From assembly GCA_016462245.1 (NCBI GenBank), contig JAEMTR010000004.1:1-33075 (forward strand): a DNA stretch of 33,075 bases. The letters run 5' to 3'. Below the pieces are notes generated by a model. That model was not told the origin of the DNA, did no database searches, and saw nothing but the letters and a program-made list of their open reading frames with translations. This DNA is from Solirubrobacteraceae bacterium. GTDB lineage: Bacteria; Actinomycetota; Thermoleophilia; Solirubrobacterales; Solirubrobacteraceae. This document shows positions 1-8,808 of the stretch, piece after piece. A program made the translations under genes and the position numbers. Position 1 is the first letter of the stretch, and every line of letters begins with the position of its first letter.

Positions 1-631
1 GGTCGAGACCCTTGTAAGGACGGATCAGACCGAAGCAGAGGACAACTGGCCCTTCAACCGCTGCCAGCTCTGGCGGCAGCGGCGCGCGGTTCTGAATCTC
101 GGCAAGGTGAGTGAAGCTGCCGTGCGGGATCACGTGGCAGCGAGCGGCCGGAACGCCGAGTTCGCGCTGAAGCCGCTCGCTGCCGTCCTCGCTGTGGACG
201 ACGACCGCGTCGGCTCGCGCATAGGCGCGGCGCAGGCCGGCGATCTGGCCGGGGCGCGGCTCGCGCGGAACAACATCGTGGGCGGTGATCACGAGCGGGC
301 GGTCGGTCGGCAGCAGCGAAGCGTCGAGCTGTGGCAGCGGCAGCCACTGGAAGTGGACGACGTCGGCGCGGCGCGCTCTGCGGCGGTAGCGCAGCATCTC
401 TGGAAGCTCAGCAGCGAGCCGCGAAGCGGAGCGCAATTTCGAACCAGGCTGCCCACGCAACATCCCGCCGAAGCACTGATCTACTCGATAACCGTCTGCA
501 GCAGCGACATCGCCGTAGCTGAACGGGCCGCTACAGAGCGTTACGTCGGCGCCCGCGCGTGCCAGCGCCGCGCTGAGCGCACGGTCGTAAGGAGGCGTGT
601 AGGCCGGCGGGTCGACGACATGAATACGCAC
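1..631 (-). CDS. Glycosyltransferase family 4 (GT-B), 3' end truncated by window edge; GTG start
   Basis: Not in the ORF track. Reverse-strand translation from GTG at 631 is open to the window edge: VRIHVVDPPAYTPPYDRALSAALARAGADVTLCSGPFSYGD...ADVVHFQWLPL...VITAHDVVP...ADAVVVHSEDGSERL...HVIPHGSFTHLA...VVLCFGLIRPYKGLD. The FGxIRPYKG and IPHG motifs are typical of GT4. Confidence 0.9.
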   Translation of the reverse strand, partial: MRIHVVDPPAYTPPYDRALSAALARAGADVTLCSGPFSYGDVAAADGYRVDQCFGGMLRGQPGSKLRSASRLAAELPEMLRYRRRARRADVVHFQWLPLPQLDASLLPTDRPLVITAHDVVPREPRPGQIAGLRRAYARADAVVVHSEDGSERLQRELGVPAARCHVIPHGSFTHLAEIQNRAPLPPELAAVEGPVVLCFGLIRPYKGLD

Positions 632-638
632 TGAGCAG

Positions 639-645
639 CACAATA
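639..645. promoter_or_regulatory. Overlapping divergent -10-like hexamers (minus TATTGT, plus CACAAT)
   Basis: Minus: TATTGT-N8-GTG(631). Plus: CACAAT-N7-GTG(652). Confidence 0.5.
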
Positions 646-651
646 CGAGTT

Positions 652-1593
652 GTGGCCGAAGTCGATCTAAGTTATTGCGTCGTCAACACCCAGCAGCGGG
701 AGCTGCTGCTGCGCGCGCTCGACTCAATCGGACGTGAGCAATCGGCGCTGAAAATCACAACCGAAGTGCTTGTTCTCGACAACTCGTCGACCGACGGCTC
801 GGCTGGAGCGGCGCGCGACCATCCGGTCGTCGACGACCTCGTCGTACTCGAACAGCGAGCCGGAAAGGCTGAGAACGACTCGATGCTGCTGGAGCGAGCA
901 AGCGGCCGCTACGCGCTGCTCTGCAATGAGGACACTGAACTTCTGCCAGGGGCGACGCAGGCGCTCTACGCGGCGCTAGAAGAGAATCCCACGGCGGCCG
1001 CCGCAGGCGCCAAGTTGCTGAGTCCCGACGGTCACGCCCAGCCCAGCGCATGGAGATTCCCTGGGCCGCTGACAGCGCTGGCCTCGGCGCTCTTCATCCA
1101 TCACTGGACAACCGTTCAGAGCGGCGGCGAGATAACGAAGCCGGTTGACTGGGCTCAGAGCGCGGCGCTGCTGGTGCGCCGCGAAGCCGGCAGCCAGATT
1201 GGTTGGCTCGACCCGCAGTTCTTCGTCTACTCCGACGAGGTCGACTTCTGCAAGCGGCTAGCCGATGAAGGCTGGCAGACGCTCTACGTGCCGAGCGCGC
1301 AAGCGATCCACCACGAGCAACTTTCGACCGGCGCGCTGCCGGAGAAGCGGATCGTCGAACTCTCACGCAACCGTGATCGCTACATGCGCAAGCACCACTC
1401 GCGGATCTCAGCAGCGCTTGTCCGCTGGCTGACGGCCTGGACCTATTCGCTGCGCGCGATCGCGGCGACCGTGCTGCCCGGCCACAACGCCGCCCGCTAC
1501 CGCGCCCATGCGCGCGCATCGCTCCATCCCGATCAGGGCGAAGGGCTGCGCGAAGCGGCGCTTGATTACAACCGCGGCGGGCGCAGGCTGTAG
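652..1593 (+). CDS. Glycosyltransferase family 2 (rhamnosyltransferase-like)
   Basis: ORF 313 aa, GTG start; SYCVVNTQQRELLLRALDSI...VLVLDNSSTDGSA...LLCNEDTELLPGA...GWLDPQFFVYSDEVDFCKRL is the GT2 pattern. Confidence 0.88.
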   Translation: MAEVDLSYCVVNTQQRELLLRALDSIGREQSALKITTEVLVLDNSSTDGSAGAARDHPVVDDLVVLEQRAGKAENDSMLLERASGRYALLCNEDTELLPGATQALYAALEENPTAAAAGAKLLSPDGHAQPSAWRFPGPLTALASALFIHHWTTVQSGGEITKPVDWAQSAALLVRREAGSQIGWLDPQFFVYSDEVDFCKRLADEGWQTLYVPSAQAIHHEQLSTGALPEKRIVELSRNRDRYMRKHHSRISAALVRWLTAWTYSLRAIAATVLPGHNAARYRAHARASLHPDQGEGLREAALDYNRGGRRL

Positions 1594-3017
1594 CGAAGCG
1601 TCTTTAGTTCGCCAACCGTCACGACTCGAGCCAAGACCAACGCGGCGGCGATTGCCGCAAGCAGTAGCGATCGCTCCAGCAACCCAGCGATGCCGTCGCT
1701 GGGCAGTAGCTCGTTGCCCAGCAGGCTGAGGCCGGCGACGATCACAACCAGTGGAATGATCTTGCGCCACTCGAACGGGACAGTGAAAACCTTGCGCGTC
1801 AAGAGGAAGAGCACGACGAGCATCGCGATGTAGGCGACGCAGAGCGAGATTGCCGCGCCGACAACGCCGAGCGGCGGCACGAGCCAGATCAGCAGGCCAA
1901 CATTTACAACGAGCCCGGCAGCGGCGGCTGGCAGCGTGCGGACCGTCACCTTCGCGCGGCCAGCGATCGTGACCAGCACGAGGTAGAGCCCGTAAAGCGC
2001 CCAGCCCAGCGCCAGCCACGGCAGCGCCTGATTGGCGGCGAAGAAATCCGGCGCTGTAAGCAGCCGCACCAGCCAAGCGCCGAGCAACGTGAAGCCGGCA
2101 ACCAGCAACGAGCTGACGACCATGTAGGCGGTCGTAACGCGGGCGTAAGCCTGCTGCGCGCGTTGCTCGTCAACGATCGAGTAAGCAAGCGGCGGCCAAG
2201 CTAGCTGGAAGGCGCGAACGAGGATGATCACGGCCGTCGCCAGCTTTACGGCGACCGAGTAAAGACCGGCCGCCGACGGGCTGTCGGCGCGCAGCAGGTA
2301 GGCGCGGTCGACGACGTTGAGCAGGAAGACGGCGGCGTCAGCGGGGATCGTCGGCGCGCCGTAACGCAGTAGCGGCCCGAGCAGCAGCGGCCCGCGGGGA
2401 ATGCCGATCTGCTCGCGCAGCACAAAGAACCACAAGCAGACCAGAACGATCGCCGAAGCGACGTAGTTGCCGAGCACGTAGCCGCGCGCGCCCTCGTCGA
2501 GAAAGACGACGAGCGTGACGGTCAAACTGACGGTCAAGATTACGTTCGCCGACGAGGCGATCAGATAGGCGCGGCGGCGATCGCTAACGCGCAGCAGCGC
2601 ATAAGCCATCTCCAAGTTCGTGAAGGCCCAGATCCCAAAGACACCGGCCGACATCAGCGTCGCGTCGGAGCTTCCGAGCACAAGCTGCGAGAGCGGCTCG
2701 GCGAGCAGAACGCCGGCAACCAAAGCCAGCGTCGAGCTGATCAGCACGAATCCGCTCGTCGTCCGCACGAGGTGGCGACGAGCGTCGTCGCTGCCTGCCT
2801 CGTGCCAGTGGCGGATGAATGCCTCTCCGAGGCCGGCACGGAGCAGGATGCTGATCAAGATCACCAGCGTCAGCAGTGTCTCTGCGTAGCCAAACTCGGC
2901 CGCTGTAAGCGAGCGTGTGTAAAGCGGCAGTGTGAAGAGCGCCAGCAGCCCGGCCAGCAGGCTCGAAGCCTGGAAGGCCATCCCTGAGGTCGCGAGCCGC
3001 TTAAGAATGCTGTCCAT
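1566..3017 (-). CDS. Polysaccharide biosynthesis flippase (Wzx/MATE-MVF-like, multi-TM)
   Basis: 483 aa with about 12-14 hydrophobic segments; N-terminal LATSGMAFQASSLLAGLLALFTLPLYTRSLTAAEFGYAETLLTLVILI is typical of polysaccharide-export flippases. Confidence 0.88.
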   Translation of the reverse strand: MDSILKRLATSGMAFQASSLLAGLLALFTLPLYTRSLTAAEFGYAETLLTLVILISILLRAGLGEAFIRHWHEAGSDDARRHLVRTTSGFVLISSTLALVAGVLLAEPLSQLVLGSSDATLMSAGVFGIWAFTNLEMAYALLRVSDRRRAYLIASSANVILTVSLTVTLVVFLDEGARGYVLGNYVASAIVLVCLWFFVLREQIGIPRGPLLLGPLLRYGAPTIPADAAVFLLNVVDRAYLLRADSPSAAGLYSVAVKLATAVIILVRAFQLAWPPLAYSIVDEQRAQQAYARVTTAYMVVSSLLVAGFTLLGAWLVRLLTAPDFFAANQALPWLALGWALYGLYLVLVTIAGRAKVTVRTLPAAAAGLVVNVGLLIWLVPPLGVVGAAISLCVAYIAMLVVLFLLTRKVFTVPFEWRKIIPLVVIVAGLSLLGNELLPSDGIAGLLERSLLLAAIAAALVLARVVTVGELKTLRYSLRPPRL

Positions 3018-3027
3018 CTAATCGCGG

Positions 3028-3033
3028 ACGCTA
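3028..3033 (-). promoter_or_regulatory. -10-like hexamer TAGCGT of flippase gene
   Basis: GGGTAGCGT-N10-ATG(3017). Confidence 0.5.
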
Positions 3034-3062
3034 CCCACCCACGCGGTGGAGCCCTGCGCGGC

Positions 3063-3068
3063 TAGGCT
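3063..3068 (+). promoter_or_regulatory. -10-like hexamer TAGGCT upstream of GTG 3076
   Basis: TAGGCT-N7-GTG(3076). Confidence 0.45.
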
Positions 3069-3075
3069 GGCGGCC

Positions 3076-4146
3076 GTGAGTTCACAAGCCAATAAAGCGC
3101 AGCCGATCTGCGTGCTGCTGCTAGCACGCGAGCTGGAGCAGTTCATCCTGCGCGAGCAGGCCGAAGACCTGCTGCGCTCGCCGGCCGTAGTTGCGGTTGA
3201 TCCGCCGCGCGTCCGTTACGGCGCGATCGCGCGGCTGCCGCGCGCTGTCGGCGCGGAGCTGGCGGCGCAACAGGCAAAGCGGCTGATTAAGACGCTGCGC
3301 AGCAACCGTGGCGAGCCGCGCGTCGTCGTCATCTTCCACCCGCTTCAACTGCCACTGGCGCAGGCGATCCAGGCCGACTGCGCGGGCTGTGAGATCTGGT
3401 ATTCGCGCTGGGATCGCTACGAGCTGGCCTACGACGCGACGCCGGAGCGGCGCAAGCGCCTCGCCGAGCTCCACCAGCAGGCATCAGAGGCCTCGTCGCT
3501 GACGTTCGCCGTCTCCGACACTCTCGTTGCGATTGAGACCGACGCTGGCCGTGACGCGCTACTTGTGACGACACCGGCCGACAGCTTTCCGGCGCCGCAG
3601 ATCGACGGCACGGTCGTCGCCGTCTCACTCGGCCACCTCGGTTGGCGGACCGATTGGGCGCTGCTGCGCGCCGTTGCCGAGCAGCTCGGCGAGCGGCTCG
3701 TGCTGCTGCTGATCGGCGACTGGCACGAGGATGAATGCGCCGATGACCCTGACTTCCAAGCCTGCCGCAAGCACCCCAGCCTCGTCTGGCTCGGGCGCCA
3801 GAGCGACGAGCAGGCCTCGCGCCTGATCCTCACCGCCGACGTCGGGATCATCCCGTTCAAAGTTGAGCCCTTTAATGACGCTGGGCTGCCAAACCGAATT
3901 CTCAAATACGCGCGCTTAGGGCGACGCACGATCAGCCCAATGCTCTCCGGCGTTACTAGCTGGGCTCCAGCAGTAACGCGCGCCGCCGACGCCGACGAGT
4001 TTGCCGCCGCGCTACTAGAGCAGGCAGGGGCGAGGACGCGACCCGACGGCGAGCTGCGCGAATGGGCGATCGCTCAAACGGCGCGGCGCCAGAACGAGCC
4101 GCTCTGGCAGCGACTCCAGCAGCTCGGCGTTACCCGCGACAGTTAA
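3076..4146 (+). CDS. GT-B fold glycosyltransferase (GT1/GT4-like)
   Basis: ORF 3046..4146; GTG at 3076 is an alternative start to 3046. GHLGWRTDWALLRAVAEQLGERLVLLLIGD...VWLGRQSDEQASRLILTADVGIIPFKVEPFNDAGLPNRILKYARLGRRTISP is a GT-B C-terminal domain. Confidence 0.82.
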   Translation: MSSQANKAQPICVLLLARELEQFILREQAEDLLRSPAVVAVDPPRVRYGAIARLPRAVGAELAAQQAKRLIKTLRSNRGEPRVVVIFHPLQLPLAQAIQADCAGCEIWYSRWDRYELAYDATPERRKRLAELHQQASEASSLTFAVSDTLVAIETDAGRDALLVTTPADSFPAPQIDGTVVAVSLGHLGWRTDWALLRAVAEQLGERLVLLLIGDWHEDECADDPDFQACRKHPSLVWLGRQSDEQASRLILTADVGIIPFKVEPFNDAGLPNRILKYARLGRRTISPMLSGVTSWAPAVTRAADADEFAAALLEQAGARTRPDGELREWAIAQTARRQNEPLWQRLQQLGVTRDS

Positions 4147-5576
4147 CGGCAGGATGCCCAAGCTGATATTCGCCCGTGCTTGGCGATCAGCTTGAAGCCG
4201 CTTGGAGCAAAGTCAGTGTCGATTGGAACCCCGTCGGCACGTCCGTAGCGGCGGTGCGTCTTGGGGTCGATGAAGACCAGCGCAACACCATTCTTGGGTG
4301 AAACGTCGGAGCGGGCAACAACCGAACCGGCAGCCGAGTTACGGATCCAGAGCGACTCGGGGATTAGGCCGAAGGCCGGCAGACTAAGCGGGCCGCAGCG
4401 CAGCGCAGCGGCAACCTTGGGATCGGCGAGCGTTGCCTCAAGATCATCGTGAACAGCGGCGATGTAGCGGATCTCAAGCTCGGCGCGGCGGAAACTGTCG
4501 GCTCGTTGAACCGCCAGCGCAGCTCCGGCAATCACAGTCAGCAAGGCCACCAATGCCCAGCCACGGCGCAACGTGCTGGCGCGATCCAACTCGACCGATC
4601 CAGCGAGTGCGTATCCGGCGAAGAGCAACAACGTGATCGAGGGAATCGTCAAGTAGCGGGGAAGTAGCGACAGGCCGAAGATGCCAACGCAGATGTAGGT
4701 CACGATGCCGACCGTGATCAGCCCAAGCGGGAGATAGAGAGACTGCGCGCGGCGGCGGAAGATCTCGATCACAATGCCGACCGCGACAAGCAGAAGCTGG
4801 GGGGTGCGAAGAACTCCGATCAACGCGTCGACGAAAGTCGATGGCACCTTGGCAATGCCACGTTCGCGGCCAAGCTCGGCGGCGAGGCTGCTAGTGGCCG
4901 TCAATGCATAGAGCGGCTCACCAATGTTCCACCAGTCATAAAGGCACCACAGCAGCGGTGCTGCCAGAACCAGTGCCAGTAGTCCAGGATGAAAGCTGCG
5001 GCGACCGCTGGTTGGATCTTTCGGCCAGCAGCACCAGAGCCAGTAGACCCCGGCCAACAGCCAAGCCTCGGGGCGCAACAGCCCGGCAGTGGCCAACAGC
5101 AAGAGCACCGACACTCCGCGTCGTTTGCGTTCGGCCTCAAGCGCTGCCGCTACAAATACCAGCGCCAGGAAAGGCATATCGGCGAAGCCGCGGGCAGCGT
5201 AGAGCATCAGCGTCAGATTGCTGGCGACTAGGAGCGCCGCGACGATCCCCGGCCAAGGCCCAAAGACGACGCGGCCGATGCGCCAGATCGACCAAGCGCA
5301 AATGGTTAGCGAGAGCGCTCCAAGCAGCACCATTAGCTGCGCGCTGTCGTCGCCGACAAGGGCCCCTAGCGCCGCGGCCACCGCCAGATAGAGCGGATGT
5401 AAGGTAGGAGCTTGATAGGCGTCGATCGATGGGACCTGGCCAGCCAGCAGCTCTCGGCCCCAGACGAGGTGGTAGTAAGTGTCGTAGCCGGGGTAGCTGT
5501 TTGCCAGCACCCAGGCGACGACCGTAAGCGTCAGCGCCAGCCCGATGACAATTAGTTCACGCCGCGAAAATGTCAT
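4143..5576 (-). CDS. Polytopic membrane glycosyltransferase-like protein (GT-C/ArnT-PMT type)
   Basis: 477 aa, many TM segments, early loop NSYPGYDTYYHLVWGRELLAGQVPSIDAYQAPTLHPLY as in GT-C transferases. Confidence 0.7.
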   Translation of the reverse strand: MTFSRRELIVIGLALTLTVVAWVLANSYPGYDTYYHLVWGRELLAGQVPSIDAYQAPTLHPLYLAVAAALGALVGDDSAQLMVLLGALSLTICAWSIWRIGRVVFGPWPGIVAALLVASNLTLMLYAARGFADMPFLALVFVAAALEAERKRRGVSVLLLLATAGLLRPEAWLLAGVYWLWCCWPKDPTSGRRSFHPGLLALVLAAPLLWCLYDWWNIGEPLYALTATSSLAAELGRERGIAKVPSTFVDALIGVLRTPQLLLVAVGIVIEIFRRRAQSLYLPLGLITVGIVTYICVGIFGLSLLPRYLTIPSITLLLFAGYALAGSVELDRASTLRRGWALVALLTVIAGAALAVQRADSFRRAELEIRYIAAVHDDLEATLADPKVAAALRCGPLSLPAFGLIPESLWIRNSAAGSVVARSDVSPKNGVALVFIDPKTHRRYGRADGVPIDTDFAPSGFKLIAKHGRISAWASCR

Positions 5577-5581
5577 CGCCG

Positions 5582-7039
5582 TCAGTCACTTTCCGCTTCT
5601 TCGGAGCGCGCGCCAGCGAGCGCGGTCGCAACGCCGAGCAGCACCCAGGTGAGGGGATCCTCAAGGAAAGCTGCGTAAATCAAGGTGTGAACAACGAGTG
5701 CGACCAAGGCCGCTGCCACTCCGATCTGCATCTCCGGCCAAGGAGCCGACCGAGCACCACGCAGAGCGCGAATGAAGGCCAGCGCAAGCAACGCGAGGTA
5801 GGCGATTAGGCCGATCAAACCCTGTTCTGCCGCGATCGTAATTGGGATTGTGTGCGACGCGGAGGCTGCGCGCTCGACCGAAGCGTTGTTTTCAAGGCGG
5901 TACTGGCGTGAGAACGATCCCGCACCCCATCCCTGCAAGGGACGCTGAACAAACAGCTCGCCTCCCCCTGTCACCAACGCCGCCCTGCCGCTCGTGGCGC
6001 GATCAGCAGTCTGGCCGCCGCTCAAAACGCCGCTAGCGACCGCGGCGGTCAGGCCGCCAACCAATAACGTGGCGACGACGACTACGACTGTCCAGCGCAC
6101 GCTCCAACGCAGCGCAGCGATCACTGCCAAGCCAGCAAGCAGGCCGACGAAACTCGACTGCGAAAGCGTAATCAGCAGGCCGCCGAAAAGGATTGCGGCG
6201 GCGAGGGCGCCAAGCGCGACGCGACTGTTGCGCTTCTGCCAGCAGATCCAGGCGACCAAGAGGACGATCACGACGACGAGGAAGCGGCCGAAGATGTTGG
6301 GATCAAAGAAAGCCGAATTGACGCGGAAGTAATCGGAGAATTGATTCGAAGCAATCACCTTCGGATTGAGGAAGATGTGCTTCGTCGCGAACTCAACAAA
6401 TCCGATTGCGCTTAGCAGCAGCGCCAGTCCGACGAGCACCGCGAGCGCCCGGCCGGCGAGCCTCTCAGTCCAACGTGACCGAGCCACGAGGACGAAGAGC
6501 AGAGCGAACGGAACGTAGAAAAAGACAACGTTCTCAAGCGCCGGGTCGCGGCCCAGTCCGTAAGCGCTCTGCAACGAGTAGAGAACAAGCACAACGGCGA
6601 TTACCCACTCCAGAGCCGCTGGTGGCGAGCCATCTTCGCTGGCACCGCTACGCAGCCGCGGAAGCAGCCAAGCCAGCGCGCCTGCCGCCACCACGAGGTA
6701 GAGGCCGAGCAGAAGGTTGGCGGTCGAATCGCCAACAGCAATCGGGATTCTGAACGGAAGAGTGACGACCAGCGCGATTACAAAAGCGCTGGGGCGCTTG
6801 CTGAAAAGAACCGTCAAAGCGCCAACTATTGAGAAGCCAAGAATTAGCGCCGCGACTGCGAGTGCGGGTCGTTCGCGCAGCGCCGAAAGCTGATCCGCGT
6901 CGGCAACATGGATGACGAGGATCAGCGGGGCGACCACGAGCGTTGCCAGCATCAGCCGCGCTCGCGTCGTCGCCGATCGCACGACCAGCGTCGCGCCAGC
7001 CAGCAGGCTGCAGATTGTTAGCGCGAGAGCAGTTGCCAT
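5582..7039 (-). CDS. O-antigen ligase family (WaaL/Wzy-like) membrane protein
   Basis: 485 aa polytopic; C-terminal GRAALVTGGGELFVQRPLQGWGAGSFSRQYRLE...ASASHTIPITIAAEQGLIGLIAYLALLAL matches the Wzy_C/O-antigen ligase pattern. Confidence 0.88.
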   Translation of the reverse strand: MATALALTICSLLAGATLVVRSATTRARLMLATLVVAPLILVIHVADADQLSALRERPALAVAALILGFSIVGALTVLFSKRPSAFVIALVVTLPFRIPIAVGDSTANLLLGLYLVVAAGALAWLLPRLRSGASEDGSPPAALEWVIAVVLVLYSLQSAYGLGRDPALENVVFFYVPFALLFVLVARSRWTERLAGRALAVLVGLALLLSAIGFVEFATKHIFLNPKVIASNQFSDYFRVNSAFFDPNIFGRFLVVVIVLLVAWICWQKRNSRVALGALAAAILFGGLLITLSQSSFVGLLAGLAVIAALRWSVRWTVVVVVATLLVGGLTAAVASGVLSGGQTADRATSGRAALVTGGGELFVQRPLQGWGAGSFSRQYRLENNASVERAASASHTIPITIAAEQGLIGLIAYLALLALAFIRALRGARSAPWPEMQIGVAAALVALVVHTLIYAAFLEDPLTWVLLGVATALAGARSEEAESD

Positions 7040-8808
7040 GAGCGTGTCATCAGTCCCTGAACGTCAGGGTCGGTTGTCAGTCGTGAAGGAAGCTGAGGCA
7101 GGCCAAAACGAATCACAGTCCCCTTGCCGACACGAAAAGCGACGATAGTCAGCGCGCCCTCGGGCGTAACAGCCGACGCCAGCGGCTTTGCCTCAGGCAC
7201 CGTCTTCGTCACTTCAATCGCCTCGTAGTTGTTGAACAGACCACTCGTTCCCCTGAACAGATCGATCTCGTCATCACCAGCGGTGACGTCGAAATTTCCC
7301 TTCGCCGCGGGTTCAAGCGTGCTGCCAAAGATGTCGGCCGTCGCCGCAGGCAGCGGCCGAACAAGATTCGCCTTCTTCGTCAGCGTGACCGACCGCAGCA
7401 GCGAATCGGTGCCGGCCTCGACCAGCGTTCCACCATCGGCGACGAAGTTACGCAGTTTGCTAGCTACGGCTGGTGGCAGCCAGACCGTGTCGCCGACCAG
7501 AAGCACGCCACTGTGGCCTTCAAGCTTCGGCCCACGGCCTCTCGCCAGCCCGTAATCGGTTGTCAGGTCGTAGCGATAGCGATTGCTGTCAAGCCAACTC
7601 ATGATCGGTTTTTCCTGAAACGCGAAACGCGCCGGAAGCCGCGAACCGAGCACGCGTGCGAGTTTCGCCGGCCCGCCCGTCGAAAGTAGGTTCGGTTCAC
7701 CGTCTCCATCATCATCAACCGGATTGCGGCCCTGCCAAGTCATTAGCCCCAGCACGACCAGCACACGATTTTTCTGGCCGTCATCGACTGCCAGCGGAAC
7801 CGATGAGCGCAGCGCTCCCCGTTTGGCGGTGAAGAGGAAAAGCTGCGAGCTCTTGCCTGGCGGTTTGACGCGGACCGCCCCAGCCGAGCTACGGCCGCGG
7901 CGCGACGCCGATTTGCCAAGCGAGCTGAGGCTCCAGCTGTATCGCTCCCCACCGCCGTCAACGGCGACTACTGCGGAAGATCCGGCCGAAGTTGGCAGCA
8001 GCGGCGGCTGGGCGGCTATCGGCCTAACGGTTATGCCACCACGGCCTGGCAGTCGCTGGCCATAAACAGTGATCGGTAACCCCTGAGCGTCCAACGGCAC
8101 TGAGCTGCCCAGTACACCGGCCGCATCGCGACGCTGAGCGACTACAAGATAAGTGCCGGCTGCGACCGGCCGGCCGTTTGCTCCGCGGCCGTTCCATCTG
8201 GCTTCGTCCGACTGCTGTTCGATTGGAACTTCCGCAACCTGCTCGACCGGCAGTGGGGCCGTGCGAAATACCAATAGGCGACCGTCACGGGCTGGGCTAT
8301 TGAGCGTCACTTCAGCTGGCCGACCGTCGGCGCGCGGCAGCATCTCGGGGCCAGGGCCGGTGCCCGGGCCGATCGAAATCACACGAACCTTCGGCGGCGT
8401 TGTGTCGACGAGGAACGATTGCGGCACGACGATGCTCCGACCTTCGCGCCGCAGCGTTACCCGAATCCTGTAACGCCCGTCGGCGACGACCGCGCCTTGC
8501 CGATCTCTGCCGTTCCAGACGAGTGGCGAAATTGTGCGATAGGCCGGCAGCCGGAGCCCAGAAACCAACTCGCGAACCCGATCCCCTCGATCGTCGACGA
8601 CGGCAACATCGATCAGCTCGTTGCGCTTGAGCCGAAAAGTGATTCGCTGGCGATCAAAACGGCCGTCGCCGTTTGGTGAAATCGCCTTCGCTGAAATCCG
8701 AAACGAGAGCAGCACCGGATCAGCCGTTTTCAGCTTCTGAGCGAGGAAGAAGGCAGCGCCCGTAGCAATCACGAGCAGCGCGAAGAAGAGCTGAGCGAGC
8801 CGCGTCAA
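7018..8808 (-). CDS. Secreted/anchored protein with FlgD-Ig-like repeats and a C-terminal Rossmann/GATase-like (N,N-dimethylformamidase beta-like) region
   Basis: 596 aa, N-terminal TM; ISPNGDGRFDRQRITFRLKR...PLVWNGRDRQGAVVADGRYRIRVTLRREG is FlgD-Ig-like, with a second copy RWNGRGANGRPVAAGTYLVVAQRRDAAG; C-terminus GVLLVGDTVWLPPAVASKLRNFVADGGTLVEAGTDSL. The C-terminal assignment is tentative. Confidence 0.65.
   Translation of the reverse strand: MTRLAQLFFALLVIATGAAFFLAQKLKTADPVLLSFRISAKAISPNGDGRFDRQRITFRLKRNELIDVAVVDDRGDRVRELVSGLRLPAYRTISPLVWNGRDRQGAVVADGRYRIRVTLRREGRSIVVPQSFLVDTTPPKVRVISIGPGTGPGPEMLPRADGRPAEVTLNSPARDGRLLVFRTAPLPVEQVAEVPIEQQSDEARWNGRGANGRPVAAGTYLVVAQRRDAAGVLGSSVPLDAQGLPITVYGQRLPGRGGITVRPIAAQPPLLPTSAGSSAVVAVDGGGERYSWSLSSLGKSASRRGRSSAGAVRVKPPGKSSQLFLFTAKRGALRSSVPLAVDDGQKNRVLVVLGLMTWQGRNPVDDDGDGEPNLLSTGGPAKLARVLGSRLPARFAFQEKPIMSWLDSNRYRYDLTTDYGLARGRGPKLEGHSGVLLVGDTVWLPPAVASKLRNFVADGGTLVEAGTDSLLRSVTLTKKANLVRPLPAATADIFGSTLEPAAKGNFDVTAGDDEIDLFRGTSGLFNNYEAIEVTKTVPEAKPLASAVTPEGALTIVAFRVGKGTVIRFGLPQLPSRLTTDPDVQGLMTRSWQLLSR

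Noticed and set aside
107-634. 175-aa plus-strand ORF
   Set aside because: Antisense shadow of the GT4 gene on the minus strand; arginine/alanine-rich, no family motifs.
1408-2076. 222-aa minus-strand ORF
   Set aside because: Out-of-frame shadow of the flippase and antisense to GT2; low-complexity A/R composition.
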